A DNA stretch of 64,000 nucleotides, taken from Xestospongia muta (taxonomy: Eukaryota; Porifera; Demospongiae; Haplosclerida; Petrosiidae). How positions within the stretch are numbered: position 1 is the stretch's first letter; the number at the start of each line of letters is the position of its first letter. Under the pieces are notes generated by a model, which saw only the letters and a program-made list of their open reading frames with translations, was not told the origin of the DNA and did no database searches. Location of the stretch: positions 29,895,245-29,959,244 of the forward strand of contig OY848917.1 in NCBI GenBank assembly GCA_963693285.1. Reading direction: 5' to 3'. The translations under genes were made by a program, and so were the position numbers. Positions 1 to 12,412 of the stretch are shown here, one piece after another.

Positions 1-2037
1 ACTGCATCTATAGTCACTAAGTTTCTCTATGTTATATGATTCATCTAATATTAAGTCTTGTATATGTACTTTCCTGTTGCCCTACTTTAGGAAGTGATGT
101 TATGCTTATTATAACATTTATAATACTGATATGTACTTTCAATTCAAATATATTGGAATATTATCTATTTGTGATGTAGTTATGACATTAATTACAGGGT
201 AGTAAGTATCATTACAAACTTACAGATTAATAGTACAGTATAAATAGCCAGTAGTTACCTGTTCAGAAATTTCAGGAAAATTGTTTTTAATGGCATCCTG
301 TATCTTACAAATTATTTATGTCATTGATTAATTTGAGGAAAGCTGTTCTCACTGTTGAATATAATATTCACGAACATCCTAGTATTGAATAGATATGAGT
401 CAATTGGGTATCTCTGTCGAAAGAGTATATTTTTTATTTTAATCTTCTTTTCTTTGCTTATTACGCTTTGAATAATAATCTAATAACTATTAAAGTATCA
501 CTGTTGCCCTTCTATACTGATAATGATCCCATAAATTGACGATCATCTTCAGATAACATTATCCAACTTAAACTGTTTTATTAACATTATTTTTTAAATT
601 TGATTTTCTTTTTTGTAATTTCTATACAATTAATTATTAATGAATCTGATATTTCACACTCTTCACAAATATTATGGGCCTCCATCAACAAATCATATAA
701 ATTATTGAAAAAGCAAGATGATTAAGTAAACATTATAGCATGCTGCTGCTGACATAGCAATTATTAACTATGTTTGTTAATCCTGTAGGTTTTAATGCCT
801 CAAAATTTCCTAGACATATCCATGAGATTAGATTGAATGCGTTGGTGTTAATGAGAAAAAGTTAAACAATTGAAGTAGCTTTTGATAGTAAACTGCTGAA
901 ATCACTATTTCTGTTTCTAAAGTGCTCAAAACAATACCTACAAAGGCCATTCGTCGTAGTTGAGCGCCTTACTTCTGTGTTTTGGTACTTGTACTGTTTA
1001 TGGTTAAATTATTGTGAACTAGGAAACAAAGAGAGAAGAGGCAGAAGATAAACAAATTTAGCATTTGACTTAGAAAACTTCTCTTAACCTATAATATAAT
1101 GAAGGATTATGATAGAAAGAAATACTAGAGAGAAATGAAAGATTTTGATCAGATTTGAGAGAGATATTCATTGTTTTCTTCTTCCAATGCATTTCAATGG
1201 ACAATCCAGGCGACTCTTACATAGGCACTTATACCGTACCCCGACAAAGAATGTCTTAAGATGACTTTTCCAACATCAATTTACAATTTATGGATTTTTC
1301 AATAATTTTTGGTTAACTTGTTCTCAAAGTATGCACAATAGTACATAGTGATAAAACAAATCAATGTTATAGTATTTATTGCCAACTAATTCAATCAATA
1401 TGTAATGCAGCAGAATGTCCAGAATGTATGTACTATGTACTTTCTATATTAATTATATGACTATATTAGATTATCAAGAAAAAAAATAATGGATGTTGTC
1501 ATTATTAGAAGTCATTATATTGACTAGTAGAATCAATTCTAGGCTTGTCCTAACTGTTCTTTGTAATTCAAAGTCTGCTCAATATTACTATACCAATTTT
1601 TAATATATTGTATGTACATATACATTAGTTAGCACTTTAGAAATGTGAAACTGATAAAGCAAGTTACTTATTTCATTTAATTTTATAGGTATATTCTATA
1701 AGATCTACATGTAACTAAAATTTATTTGTAATTCGAGACATTATTATTAACAAAAAGAGTGGACTCCTATGTTTTGCATATATGCAATTTAGTGGTGAGA
1801 CATGTAGTAATTACATTATCCATTGTTTAATTGTTTTTCCTTTAGTGACATAGAACTAGTTAGCACAAAATTGCATGCTTAATTCAAATATTTTATGATC
1901 AAATTAAACTATGAAAACTGTTCAATACAAACTAATACAATTGAACATTTCTACCAAAAAATTAATTATAGAAGTCTAATAAACAAAACAGTGACTAGCT
2001 ACAAAATTATGAGTCAATCCTTTTCAGCTTTCTTTCT
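1..2037. other. AT-rich gene-free stretch
   Basis: I see no coding exon, RNA gene or recognisable element here on either strand. The right end should contain the 3' UTR of the minus-strand peptide gene that stops at 2038. I did not find a clear polyadenylation hexamer for that gene. Confidence 0.5.
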
Positions 2038-2417
2038 TCATCCATGATAATGATGCTCTATATATAAATCAACTCATAATATTTTCTACAATTATAATAT
2101 TCTTACTGCAAATATGCCAGTGGGGATGTAATTTACAGATGAGTTTGATCTTCAATTTAAGCAACCAATGAAAAAATTGCTTTTGAACTGTTTTATCAGA
2201 TTCAGTCATGTCTAAATAAATGAGTATTACATTATACAAGTAATTGTAGTCACATTTTTATAAAAAGTTGTGATTAAATCAATAAAAGATTAGGAACATA
2301 CCTTTCATCTGCAGAGCGAGTATGCCAAGGATATCAGTATCATAATCATCATCTTCATCCTTTTTATCTATATTAAGGTTTCTCATTAATCTTGCTCATT
2401 AATTTTTCTCTTAAACA

Positions 2418-2449
<32 letters not shown>

Positions 2450-2881
2450 TTTTTTGCTGCAAGAGGTCTGACAAAAGATCGTTGATGGTATCATCATTGT
2501 CATCAGAATCATCATTTTCTTTTAGCTCTAAACATGAAAATATTGTCAATGTTATATTAAACAATAATACAAATTATTAATTCTTACTATTCAGTTTTGA
2601 AGATAACAATTCTTTCCACAGACTATCACTGTCATCATCATCTGGAGGAGTAGACTTCTTGCCAGCTAATAAAGGTTTTATTGTATGCATGAAATATTAA
2701 GTTTTGTAGAATATTTGTCTATACCTCCATTTGTTTCCCTTTTTTTAACAGATAAGTCAGTATTTGCTGCACAATAATAATTTAAACACCAAGAGTTGGT
2801 ACTATTGGACTTACTTGGATAGCTATATGACTGATTGATCAGAACTATCAGGACAACGGCACATAGGATGATGAACTTCAT
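2038..2881 (-). CDS. Small secreted acidic-to-basic peptide precursor, divergent family member
   Basis: My spliced model has seven exons: 2815-2881, 2725-2766, 2588-2665, 2450-2527, 2302-2367, 2107-2211 and 2038-2057. Every intron has GT-AG borders and is phase 1, and the sum is 456 nt (151 residues plus stop). Residues 1-21 form a signal peptide (start MKFIILCAVVLIVLI). A KKR site lies at about 30-32. Exons 3 to 5 are acidic, each with Asp/Asn runs followed by a short hydrophobic patch such as SLWKELL. Exon 6 (residues 111-145) begins DMTESDKTVQKQ and becomes basic and hydrophobic. The last exon adds a His-rich tail, KHHYHG. Exon number, phases and several exon sizes match the two genes at 60.1 and 62.7 kb; exon 2 is 42 nt in all three. 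Unlike them it lacks the Gly-rich and Tyr-Gly-Arg-Lys parts. The likely role is a secreted peptide whose acidic pro-part masks a cationic C-terminus. A defence function is inference. The two last exons are the least certain. Confidence 0.72.
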
Positions 2882-2948
2882 TTCTTCTGCAGTTTGTTAT
2901 GTAGATTTCTGAGTTACAGATATCTGATATTGCAAGCGATTGACTGTT

Positions 2949-2956
2949 CCTTTATA
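2949..2956 (-). promoter_or_regulatory. TATA box of the peptide gene
   Basis: TATAAAGG on the minus strand, about 70 bases upstream of the ATG at 2881. The two paralogues at 60.1 and 62.7 kb have TATAAAG about 100 bases upstream of their ATGs, which supports a shared promoter plan. Confidence 0.5.
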
Positions 2957-3198
2957 AGATGTTTTGTAATGAGTGGGTGTAATACTATGGCCCTTATCAT
3001 GTAACCACAGCAACATGTTGCTAAAAATAGTAACATTGCCTTGATCTTGTGTTACTATCTTTAATTTCAATTAGACTCATAGTGGGTGGTTTAATATGAA
3101 ATACAATTTCATGCATGTGAAGAGATGCTAGCTTTGTAACATATCATATAATTATTAATTATGTACTTCATACATCATACATTGGTGGGCTACTATGG

Positions 3199-3775
3199 AA
3201 CAATTTGTAGTTCAATTAGCAATTTGTAGCTCTGTGGGTGGATTAATATGAAATACAATTTCATGCACATGAAGAGATACTAGCTTTTTAACATACCATA
3301 TAATTATCAATTATGTACTTCATACATCATACATTGGTGGGCTACTATGGAATGTACAATTCATGTGAATTAGTCGATTTATGATTAACTTGTATTTGTA
3401 CTATTACAAAACTAACGCATTTCTTTGAATAGAGATTTGGTAGAACCTCTAATTACTTTTCAATGAATTTCTTGAGCCTCTAAATATGAAAGATGTTCAC
3501 TATCATCTGTTAGATTACATAGAATTGTATCTAATCTAATATGGTAGTTTTGAATTACTTTTAATTATTCCTAGCTAATGCAAACATTATAAGGGGAGGG
3601 ACTTTTATATTATATTACCTACCATATGTGTATATTGTAAGTACTATAATCATTATTGTTCAAATTCATACGTCAACAATTGACGACAGATTCCGCTCAT
3701 CCAATGATTAGGGACGAAGAACGAAGACATCATAAATCGTGGTGAAGACGACTAAACCAACTATATACCTAACAT
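3199..3775. repeat. Dispersed repeat, copy A
   Basis: This block shares long near-identical stretches with 4727-5356, including the parts around 3230-3420 and 3672-3775. A shorter third copy of its first part lies just upstream at 3082-3200. No coding potential was seen. It is probably a non-autonomous mobile element or a local duplication. Confidence 0.65.
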
Positions 3776-4726
3776 GACTGTGTACTGAAACTAAATCAAT
3801 CGCTAATATAAAGGAGAACAATCCTGTGTAATAATAGACTAATTATCTAAGTAAACACAACAGATTATATCTTGGCCAATTGTATTTGTGTATGAACGTA
3901 CTGTATCTCCACTATTCATTTGGACAAACCAATAATAGTTAGTAAATAACGTGCATATTTAGCAATTACATAGTAATTATAGTTTACAAAGTCATCATTG
4001 ACATCTGTATATTAAAGTTGCAATGTTGTTAAATAAGACTCCATTGGTATTTAATGTACACAGTATAGTGACAATAAAAATTATTTCCTTGACATGTTTT
4101 GGCAGCTAGTGCATGTACGTGTATATAGCTAATTCATAGCTTACATTTTAAATGAGTATAATATACAGTAATATATTACTGTGGAATCTAGAATTTACGT
4201 GAATTACTCATTTTATGATGTAAGCTATCATATTTCTTGAGCCTTTATTCTTTTTTTTAATATTTTTGGCAAGACCTCTAAATGGAATAGGCATCTAAAC
4301 AAAGGCCATTATTTATAGATTAGCTTTAATATGCAACAACATTCAGCAATAATCTAAATGTGTTCACATAAAACTCTCTTACAATAGCTTTCTTGGCTTA
4401 TTAAGTTTGAAACACTTTGATGTACGCAGTCTTACATGAGGTTGGAGGAGGAAGGATGTTACAAAGTAGTTTAGTAGACCTCTATTTGAGACCAAGTCTA
4501 TATTTGGTCAGTTTAACAAGGCTTAAATTCAAGCCTGGGCCTCGTTCATATATACAATTTGAATAACAAGTGAATATGTGTATAAAATGAATACTTCGTA
4601 TGAATTTTGAATTTCATAATTGACCCAGAGAGCTACAGAGTGGTTTCAATAGTTTTACTGTATTAACCACTATGGTTACAGTTATTAACGTCATAAATCT
4701 ACTCTCTGTTTAATTACTTCATTCAA

Positions 4727-5356
4727 ACAATTTGTAGTTCAATTAGCAATTTGTAGCTCTGTGGGTGGATTAATATGAAATACAATTTCATGCACCCAAA
4801 GAGGTACTAGCTTTGTAACATACCACACAATTATTATTAATTATGTACTTCATACATCATACATTGGTGGGCTACTATGGAATGTACAATTCATGTGAAT
4901 TAGTCGATTTATGATTAACTTGTATTTGGACTATTACGAAACCAACGCATTTCTTTGAATAGAGATTTGATAGAACCTCTAATTACTTTTCAATGAATTT
5001 GAAAGATGTTCACTATCATCTGTTAGATTACATAGTATAGTATCTAATCTATAAATTCAACAAATATGGGAAGTTTACAAATCAAATTACTTATATTGTT
5101 CCTAACTAATGCAAACATTACAAAGTGAGGGACTTTTATTAACAACACTGTATTTTTTTCTTCAAATATTCTTATATATCCCCATATTACAGTATATTAT
5201 ATTACCATAAATGTATATTGTAAGTACTATAATCATTATTGTACAATCATACGTCAACGAATGACTACAGGTTCCGCCCATCCAATGATTAGAAGCAAGA
5301 ACGAAGACTTCATAAATCGTGGTGGAGAAGAGTAAAGGCAACTGTTTACCTAACGT
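4727..5356. repeat. Dispersed repeat, copy B
   Basis: Second copy of the 3199-3775 block in the same orientation, with a few indels. The most extra sequence, about 50 bases around 5135-5190, lies between the two conserved halves. No coding potential was seen. Confidence 0.65.
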
Positions 5357-5989
5357 TAGTTAGTAATAATATAAATCATTCCATTACTTGCATTGCCTCA
5401 AGAAATATAATTACTTAATTTAGACTTTTTGCTTCATGAGTATATATATATTCACTAGTCAATCCTGAATGATATTCACTATAGACAATAAATATGTGAA
5501 AATTGATTTACTACACATGTCATTTGACACATCTAATGGTAGGAGACAAAAGCTACAAAACAAACCTATGCCCAGTAATGAATGTATGTATTTTGACAGG
5601 TACCTTAATTAATTTGTTTTGTAATCTTTAAAAAATGGCAACAACCGATATCTACATTATAGTTTATTAGTGAATAGATTACTATTATGATGTCTTCATG
5701 TAAAATTTATGTGAATTACTCTGTATAATTAGTTGTCGTGTAGTATTATTACAAAATATATATACAAATGAAGTGAGTATACTTCACATGAATTTCAGAT
5801 TCCATAGTAAACCACTTACACAACTACAAATTGGTTGGTTTTGGAGTAATTACTGAGTTAACCACTATGTGGATGTATTTGTTGATAACAACTTGTAAGT
5901 TAATTATTATGCAATCACATACAGGTTAAAGTTTTGAAGTATCTGTTAACCTGAAAAGAAAACATCAATTGTGTGTGTCAATTAAGTCA

Positions 5990-6093
5990 ATAGTTTTGAA
6001 AATATTGTTTGAAGAAGCTAAGTATTTTATTATACTTATATACTTATGTAGGTATAATAAAATACTTAGCTTCAAACAACATTTCAAAACTAT
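5990..6093. repeat. Long near-perfect hairpin
   Basis: The left arm at 5990-6035 is the reverse complement of the right arm at 6052-6093 with only small gaps. The loop is about 16 bases. The arms are AT-rich and carry no coding signal. It could be a miniature inverted-repeat element or the fold-back scar of one. Confidence 0.75.
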
Positions 6094-7609
6094 AAAAGCT
6101 CAGTCCAAGCATAGTACTCACTGCAATTACTTTAACCAATCAATTTGTAGTTATGTGGGCAGTAATCCATTCGTTTTGGTAGACTACATGAATAACTAAT
6201 TAAAATACTCATCAATGTCATATTCTAACTGTCAGCCATATTCTTCACAATTCTAATATCATTTTAGACCACACATGTACATTGATCTGATTATTTTCAC
6301 AATTTTGCAGACAACGAACAGAATTAGCGTGTAACTACTTATGGCAATGAATATCAACCGATTAAGTTATTGTGAGATAAGTATATAGTTTTTAGAGTAT
6401 GTCAATACAGTCATATATATGTTGTTGTACTAGTGCTTGCTTGTACATGACTAGTGGTTAGTTTAGTTCAAATAGTATCCATCTCTTGCTTATGGTTTCA
6501 ATAATTGGACAATTAACTACAAAGTTTACCTCATGTCTTTTTTAATTGTCTTTAAGTCTTGAGTTACACAGATGTTGGTTTTGTAGTAACTTTATATTGG
6601 CCTGCATATTACACTGATGAAACTATGGTAACCAATATGTCTAATTTAAAATGACACAATGATCTTTTAAATGATATTTTATATTATGTTTGTGGCATAG
6701 AACTAATGGAATACAAGCAACCACTTCAATCAATTTATAGCTCAGTAAGCAATTTTTAGCTCTGTGTGTGAATTACTTTGAAATAGAAAAATTAATGCTA
6801 AGTGCTCACTTATTGTAGCTTAGTTACTTTAACTGACTAATTTGTGGCTTATTAGACAAGTGGATTGCAATGGAATCATATCTTTCTATGAAGTACTCAA
6901 TGTATAACAATAAATGAATAGTTTATTTATTATTCTAAACATTTAAATCATCCATATCAACAGCTTGTCTTTCCATGTCATTAGATTTATATGACACATC
7001 CAATGGAAAGAAATAATAGCTACAGAGCAAAGCAATGCCCAACAATAAAATATGTACCTGGACTTTTAATAGTTTCAAAGACGTTTGAAACTAAGTCTTC
7101 TTTATAAACTTACATATATTGGCTTACAAACACAATTGGTAATGTCTTCCTTTGTAGTTATCAGTAACTTCAAAAATCTAGACTATATATGTCATTAAAT
7201 ATTAATAAAAAAACTTATAAAAATGTCATTAGCAACTGTAACAGTGGTTAACATAATAATTACTTCAAAACCAACTAATTTGTACTTGTGTATGTGGTTT
7301 ACTAGAATCTAAAATTGAAATACACTGACTTTATATATAATAGTACAACACAACATTTAATTAAGCAGTGTGTAATTCACATAAATCTTATAGTAATCAT
7401 AATAATAATCCACTCATATAAGCTACAATATTTATATTGAATGTCCCATTCAACCCTACATTGGAAATATGTCATATTACAAAAATCATTTAGGTCACTA
7501 TTTTTCAGCAAACAGCATAACAAACACCAAAAAGAAAAGAACAATTCTACTAACTGTTTGTGGCCTGACCACATATCAAGTCCTTAATAGTTTAATATAG
7601 CATCTAAGT
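6094..7609. other. AT-rich gene-free stretch
   Basis: No exon, RNA gene or element is supported here. Short low-similarity echoes of the neighbouring dispersed repeat occur, for example around 6745-6780. Confidence 0.45.
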
Positions 7610-7910
7610 CCAATAAAACAGACTTTCACCAGTTGTGGACATACTGAAAACACACTTTACCGAAGCCTTTGTAATTTAGAACAATATTGTCAGGGAGAGT
7701 CAGTACCTTCATATGTAACAGCATTCAAAGTTTTAGTTGAACACTGTAGCTTTGGAGAAAGCTTAGATGACATGATTTTGGGCAGGCTGGTCTTCGGAGT
7801 TAGTTATAACTGAATTTAGAAATGTCTACTGTAAGAAATAAAATCACTTATAAAACATCTTTTGAAATAGCTGAAGGGAACCAAAGACGTGCACATTATC
7901 CAAACTAACC
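7610..7910 (+). mobile_element. Ty3/gypsy gag remnant
   Basis: In one frame (about 7686-7811) this reads a typical gypsy Gag stretch with YCQGESVPSYVTAFK and, further on, a CSFG..LDDMILGRLVFGV block, as in metazoan Gag proteins upstream of the zinc knuckle. It ends in a stop and continues only with frame changes, so it is dead. It could be a separate insertion from the DIRS remains that follow. Confidence 0.55.
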
Positions 7911-8299
7911 TGCATGTGTGTCAAAAAATACAAAGGTTGTCTTCTCAAAAGTGGAACCTTACAAGTTACTACAGATGAGGAACTAATTACTCACTTAACA
8001 TTCCCCATTTCCATCTGGATGACAGCCATTGTGTGGCAAGACTGTGTGGCTACATTGCAAAAATGTGCAAGACTAAGCCAATTGACTCTCATGCTGTTTG
8101 GTGGGAGAAAACTTGTAAAGGAAGATACCAACCTTGATCAGTGCCTAAGATAACACCTCTTCTTGACCACACTTGTGACACCAATCCTTAATAGGCCTAA
8201 GTGTCAACTTAAAAAGTGAGTTGTCTAAAAAAACACTAGAGATGGATTAAAAATTGTCTTCCCTCCATAACCACATCTTAAAAGCTGCTGGTTCCCTCG

Positions 8300-11290
8300 T
8301 TGCAGCAATGGAGGAGTTGACCTTCCTGTTCCTAGGAAATGCATTGGCTCATGCACTTTAGTCATGAGTGTGAGTTGAAGGCCCTCAGTTGACTGAATGC
8401 GGACCTGAAGTCGGTAATAGAGGATAAAGATTTTTCACAAGCTGCCCTTTAACTTTTCAAGACAGGATTAGAGAAGAAGGCCAAAGAGAGAATGAAAGCT
8501 CTGAAGTGCTTGCGAAAAGCATCATCAACCTGTTGTCTGAAACTGTTTTGCAGAACAACAATTTCTACGAGGGTGGATACCCAGACTGCAGCCCCTTTCC
8601 ATAAAAGAATAGTACAGCACCAGTCCATGTGGAATCAAAGACCCAAAAAATATTTTAGGAGGAACTTTTTACCAAGCAACATAATTTCTAAGAAGAATTG
8701 ACCTGTGTTGTCCAAGAAGGAAAAATAATAAGTACTCCAGTAAATGTACCTACAAAACCCCTTTACATAAATCCACATTTTCAATTAAAGAAAAATCAAG
8801 AAGTATATTGTCAATAGTAACCATAAGCAATTGGGTTAAACAGAAAATGTACATTCCTCTCAAAGACATAGTTATCAGTGCCCCCCAGTCAGATCAGTTA
8901 GAAATAGTCAAACAGAATTGGAAAATAGTAACTTTGGACCCGTGGGTTTTACAGACAGTATGGAATTACAGTCTAGAATTAATTACAGCTTCCACCCATT
9001 AATTTCCGCAAGGGCAATTACATTTGCCAGAAAGTCAAAGACACTTACCTTGAAGGAAATAGAAAGTTTGGCAGAAAAAGAGGAGACATACAAGTTCACA
9101 TATCTTCCATTTGGCTTCTCGCCTGCTCCTTGAGTGTACACCAAAATGATCAAGCCCAGAAGATGATAACATACATAGATGACAATTTTTTACTAACTTC
9201 TTCAAAAGAAGATGTCCAGGTACAGGCAAAACTAATGACAACCTTTTTGCGCCCCTAGGATTCACTGTAAATTACAAGTCAGTCTTTGTCACAGCAGTTA
9301 ATGAAATTTCTGAGTTTCCAGATCGATTCCAGGTCAATGATAGTCGCTCTGCCAGTGGAGATAGTGGGCAAGATTACTATTAGGCAAGGAGCCTGCTAGT
9401 CCAGACACGGGTGCTTCCTGGTGTAACTTGAATGATGATGTACTCCTTGTCCTATGATGACATCACTTGTGTCATAGAATTAATAATGTTAGGTTTGGTT
9501 TAGAGTTTAGGTGATGTTATCATATATGATGACATCACTAGTGTCATTATGATGTCATCATAGTCAAGTTACACCAAGAACCACCCTCAGACATCCACAA
9601 TGGGAAAGGAGCTAACACAATTCATTTGGAAAGCCAGATAAGCAACATTAGCCATCCCACAAGCTCCTCTTTTCTATTGGACTCTCCATGTAGTGACGCA
9701 TGTCACTCTTACTCACAGTCAAGGCCTAGACTCAGCCATTTCTGTGACAAAACACCATCTCATTTCCTAAAGATTCAAATCGATACTTTAAAATTGGGTT
9801 GGGGAGCAGTCTGTCAAGGGATTCAGACAGGTGCCCCCTGGACATGCGAGGGGAGTGAATATCACATTAATTACCTGAAATTATTGGCAGCATTTCTGGC
9901 AATTTAATTGTTAGTGAAAGGAAAAAGAAATCTGACTGTACCTTTCTACATGGACAATGTGTCTTCATTGACTTACATCAACAAGAATGGAGGTGTCCGA
10001 TCCCAACCTCTCACAACTTTGGTGAAAGAGAGCTGGTAATAGTGCATGGAGAAGCCAATTATAATATCAGCGGAACACTTCCAAGGTTGCCTGAACATCA
10101 TAGCAGACAAAGAGTGCAGACATATGAGGGACTGCTGAGATTGGAACATCACTCGGGCATATTTCAGAGGGTAAGTGAGACATTAGGCTCTATTGAAGTG
10201 GATCCAACCTTGTTGTTACTTTGATGAGGTGTACTTAACTATAGACATGTAATATGCTAAATATATCCAGTTCCTCCTCCCATTCAGGGGGCAAAGTGCA
10301 GTTGGCCACATGGCCTATATCAATGGAAGGCTGCTGAAAGGAAGAATTTTCAGACCAAGTTTTAAGCCTCCTTAAAAATCAAAGTTGAATTCTAACTACA
10401 ACTCACTTTTTCACAAGTGGGAGTGCTTGTGTCATTCAAGGAATAGAAATTCCATTTCTGGTCCTATAGCAGATGTTTAAAACTTCTTATCTGAGTTATA
10501 TGAACTAAGATACCAATATCGCTCATTAAACTCTTACCTTTCAGTGATATCTTCAGCCCATGTAAAAATAAATGACCATCACATAGAACAACATCCATGG
10601 TTACTAGGATGTTAAAAGGTGCATTTAATTCAAGACCACCTCAACCATAATATAAAAGTACATGGACTATCTCTACTGTTCTGGATGGGAGTAGTAACCA
10701 GGTGGCATCCAATAAAATATTGTTTTATCAATAAAGTTATTTGTTTTCTCCAGACCAGCAGACTTGGCTAGCCACAAAATATCATGGCTCAAAATCTCAC
10801 CAGAGGGAGCTACATTTATGGAAAGAACGTAGATAAGCAGAGTATACCAGGTCAGCCGTTAAAGGAATTCTTATTCCCATCATTGCCTAACAACCTTACT
10901 CTTTGTCCTGTGAGTACTCTTCAGGTGTATATCAATCAGTCAAAATAGTTCAGAGAGGGTAAGATTAAGAACACAAGGGTAGATTGTTTATCACTACCAC
11001 TAGGGGACACAACTCTGCTTCAAGTGCTACTATTGCCAGGTGGATTAAATTAACCTTGACAAAGACGAATATTGATACTTCAAATTTTAAACCTCATTCC
11101 ATGAGAGTAATTACAACTACAGCAGCAGTGCAGGATGATTAGTCAACACAATCAGTCTTTGAAAGATTCTATTACAGACCTCACAAGCCATCATTTAGTC
11201 AGGTGGTACTATCTATGGCTCTAACCTGCAAAGTTGAGATATCAGCCCTCATTCTCCAAAGTATATTTGAAGATTAAGCCTGTATAGATG
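8300..11290 (+). mobile_element. Degenerate DIRS-type retrotransposon (gag end, RT, RNase H, tyrosine recombinase)
   Basis: Translated pieces run in the order expected of DIRS elements. A basic gag C-terminus lies near 8490-8700. Reverse transcriptase pieces lie at 8808-9133, including DPWVLQTVWNY and YLPFGFSPAP, and a later RT/linker piece lies near 9250-9340. RNase H at about 9780-9907 includes GWGAVCQGIQTG, followed by YMDNVSSLTYINKNGG near 9950. Tyrosine recombinase pieces near 10755-11250 include RPADLASHKI and, near the end, remnants of the block before the catalytic tyrosine. Frames change and stops occur throughout, so no protein can be made. The integrase-type gypsy domain is absent and a recombinase is present, which separates this from the gypsy element at 14.7-16.3 kb. 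Exact ends and terminal repeats were not found. Confidence 0.75.
9409..9586. repeat. Small inverted-repeat element (MITE-like) inside the DIRS remnant
   Basis: The first and last 40 or so bases are near reverse complements: the left end reads through CTGGTGTAACTTGA and the right end through TCAAGTTACACCAAG. The interior has further ATGATGACATCA inverted motifs. It interrupts the RT/RNase H reading of the DIRS element, so it inserted after it. There is no coding capacity. Confidence 0.65.
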
Positions 11291-12412
11291 CAAGCTGTTC
11301 ATAATTATACAAGGAGGATGAATTTGAATGTAACTTTCTCACTCTCACCACCCTTATAAATATTTCTCATGCATACGCACATCTCCTTTAGATCGCCTTT
11401 CAAAAGTCACAAGAAAATAAAAGCCATGTTAGGAAGAGAAAATGTCTGTCTTATATAAAAATTACAAGCGGGCTATTATACAATGTATGTATCATTTGGA
11501 TGTTGGTTGTTTGTTGTTCAGATGTTTTTGTTGTTAATTTGACACTTATGTGTTACATTTTTAAAATTACCTAAACTATTTTTGTAAGTACTGATAAGTA
11601 GCTGTCTTGAGTTAAAAGAAATGCCATTGCAAAGTTGATACGTTCAACCTCATCCTTCTCATATAATTACTAATAGCTTCCACTAATACAAGCCTAGCCA
11701 TTCTCTAATTACTCCGAATAATCATAATCTATGTAATTTGCTATTTTACTTAATTTTGAATAACAGTATGTCCAGATAAACACTTAACTAAAACTTTCAA
11801 ACCTGCCCTAACTAGACTTGTCATCAAAGAATAAGAATTACAATAACAAGGTGATTTGTTTCCTTGACCACAGTTAGCATAGTAGTCAAAACTACTAGGG
11901 CTGGCTGGGAAAGTGAAAACCCAAATTGTCAAATGTATGTACATCGATAGTTGATTATATCTTTATCTCTATCCTACAGTTATTATAGCAGTGAATGAGT
12001 TATGACATGGTTAATGATCTTACAACCTTGCCAAATACAGACTCCATTTTCCCATTTCCTTAATATCTCACAGAGTGGCTAGATGTTGTAAACTAACACA
12101 TTAATCACACTATAATCCACAGTTATGCTGGCCTCAACAATTTTCCCACCAATTCTTCAAACAAAAACCACTCTATAGTTTCACTCTAGTCCCTGCTAGG
12201 GCACTTACACATGGATAACAAAAAACAACATTTGTAAATATAGTAAATCCAAGAAAAATAAACTAATTAAACGTTTTTAAAACCTATTTCACATCATAAA
12301 ATTGATTATACAACTCAGACCTTCCAGACTGTTTACATATATAAATATATAATCACATTGCTATGCATATTATATCAAGAAACTGTAAAAGCATACGGGA
12401 TATACGAAAAAA
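11291..12412. other. Gene-free stretch downstream of the GTPase-Hint gene
   Basis: I see no coding exon. The right end should hold the 3' UTR of the minus-strand gene ending at 12413. Confidence 0.45.
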
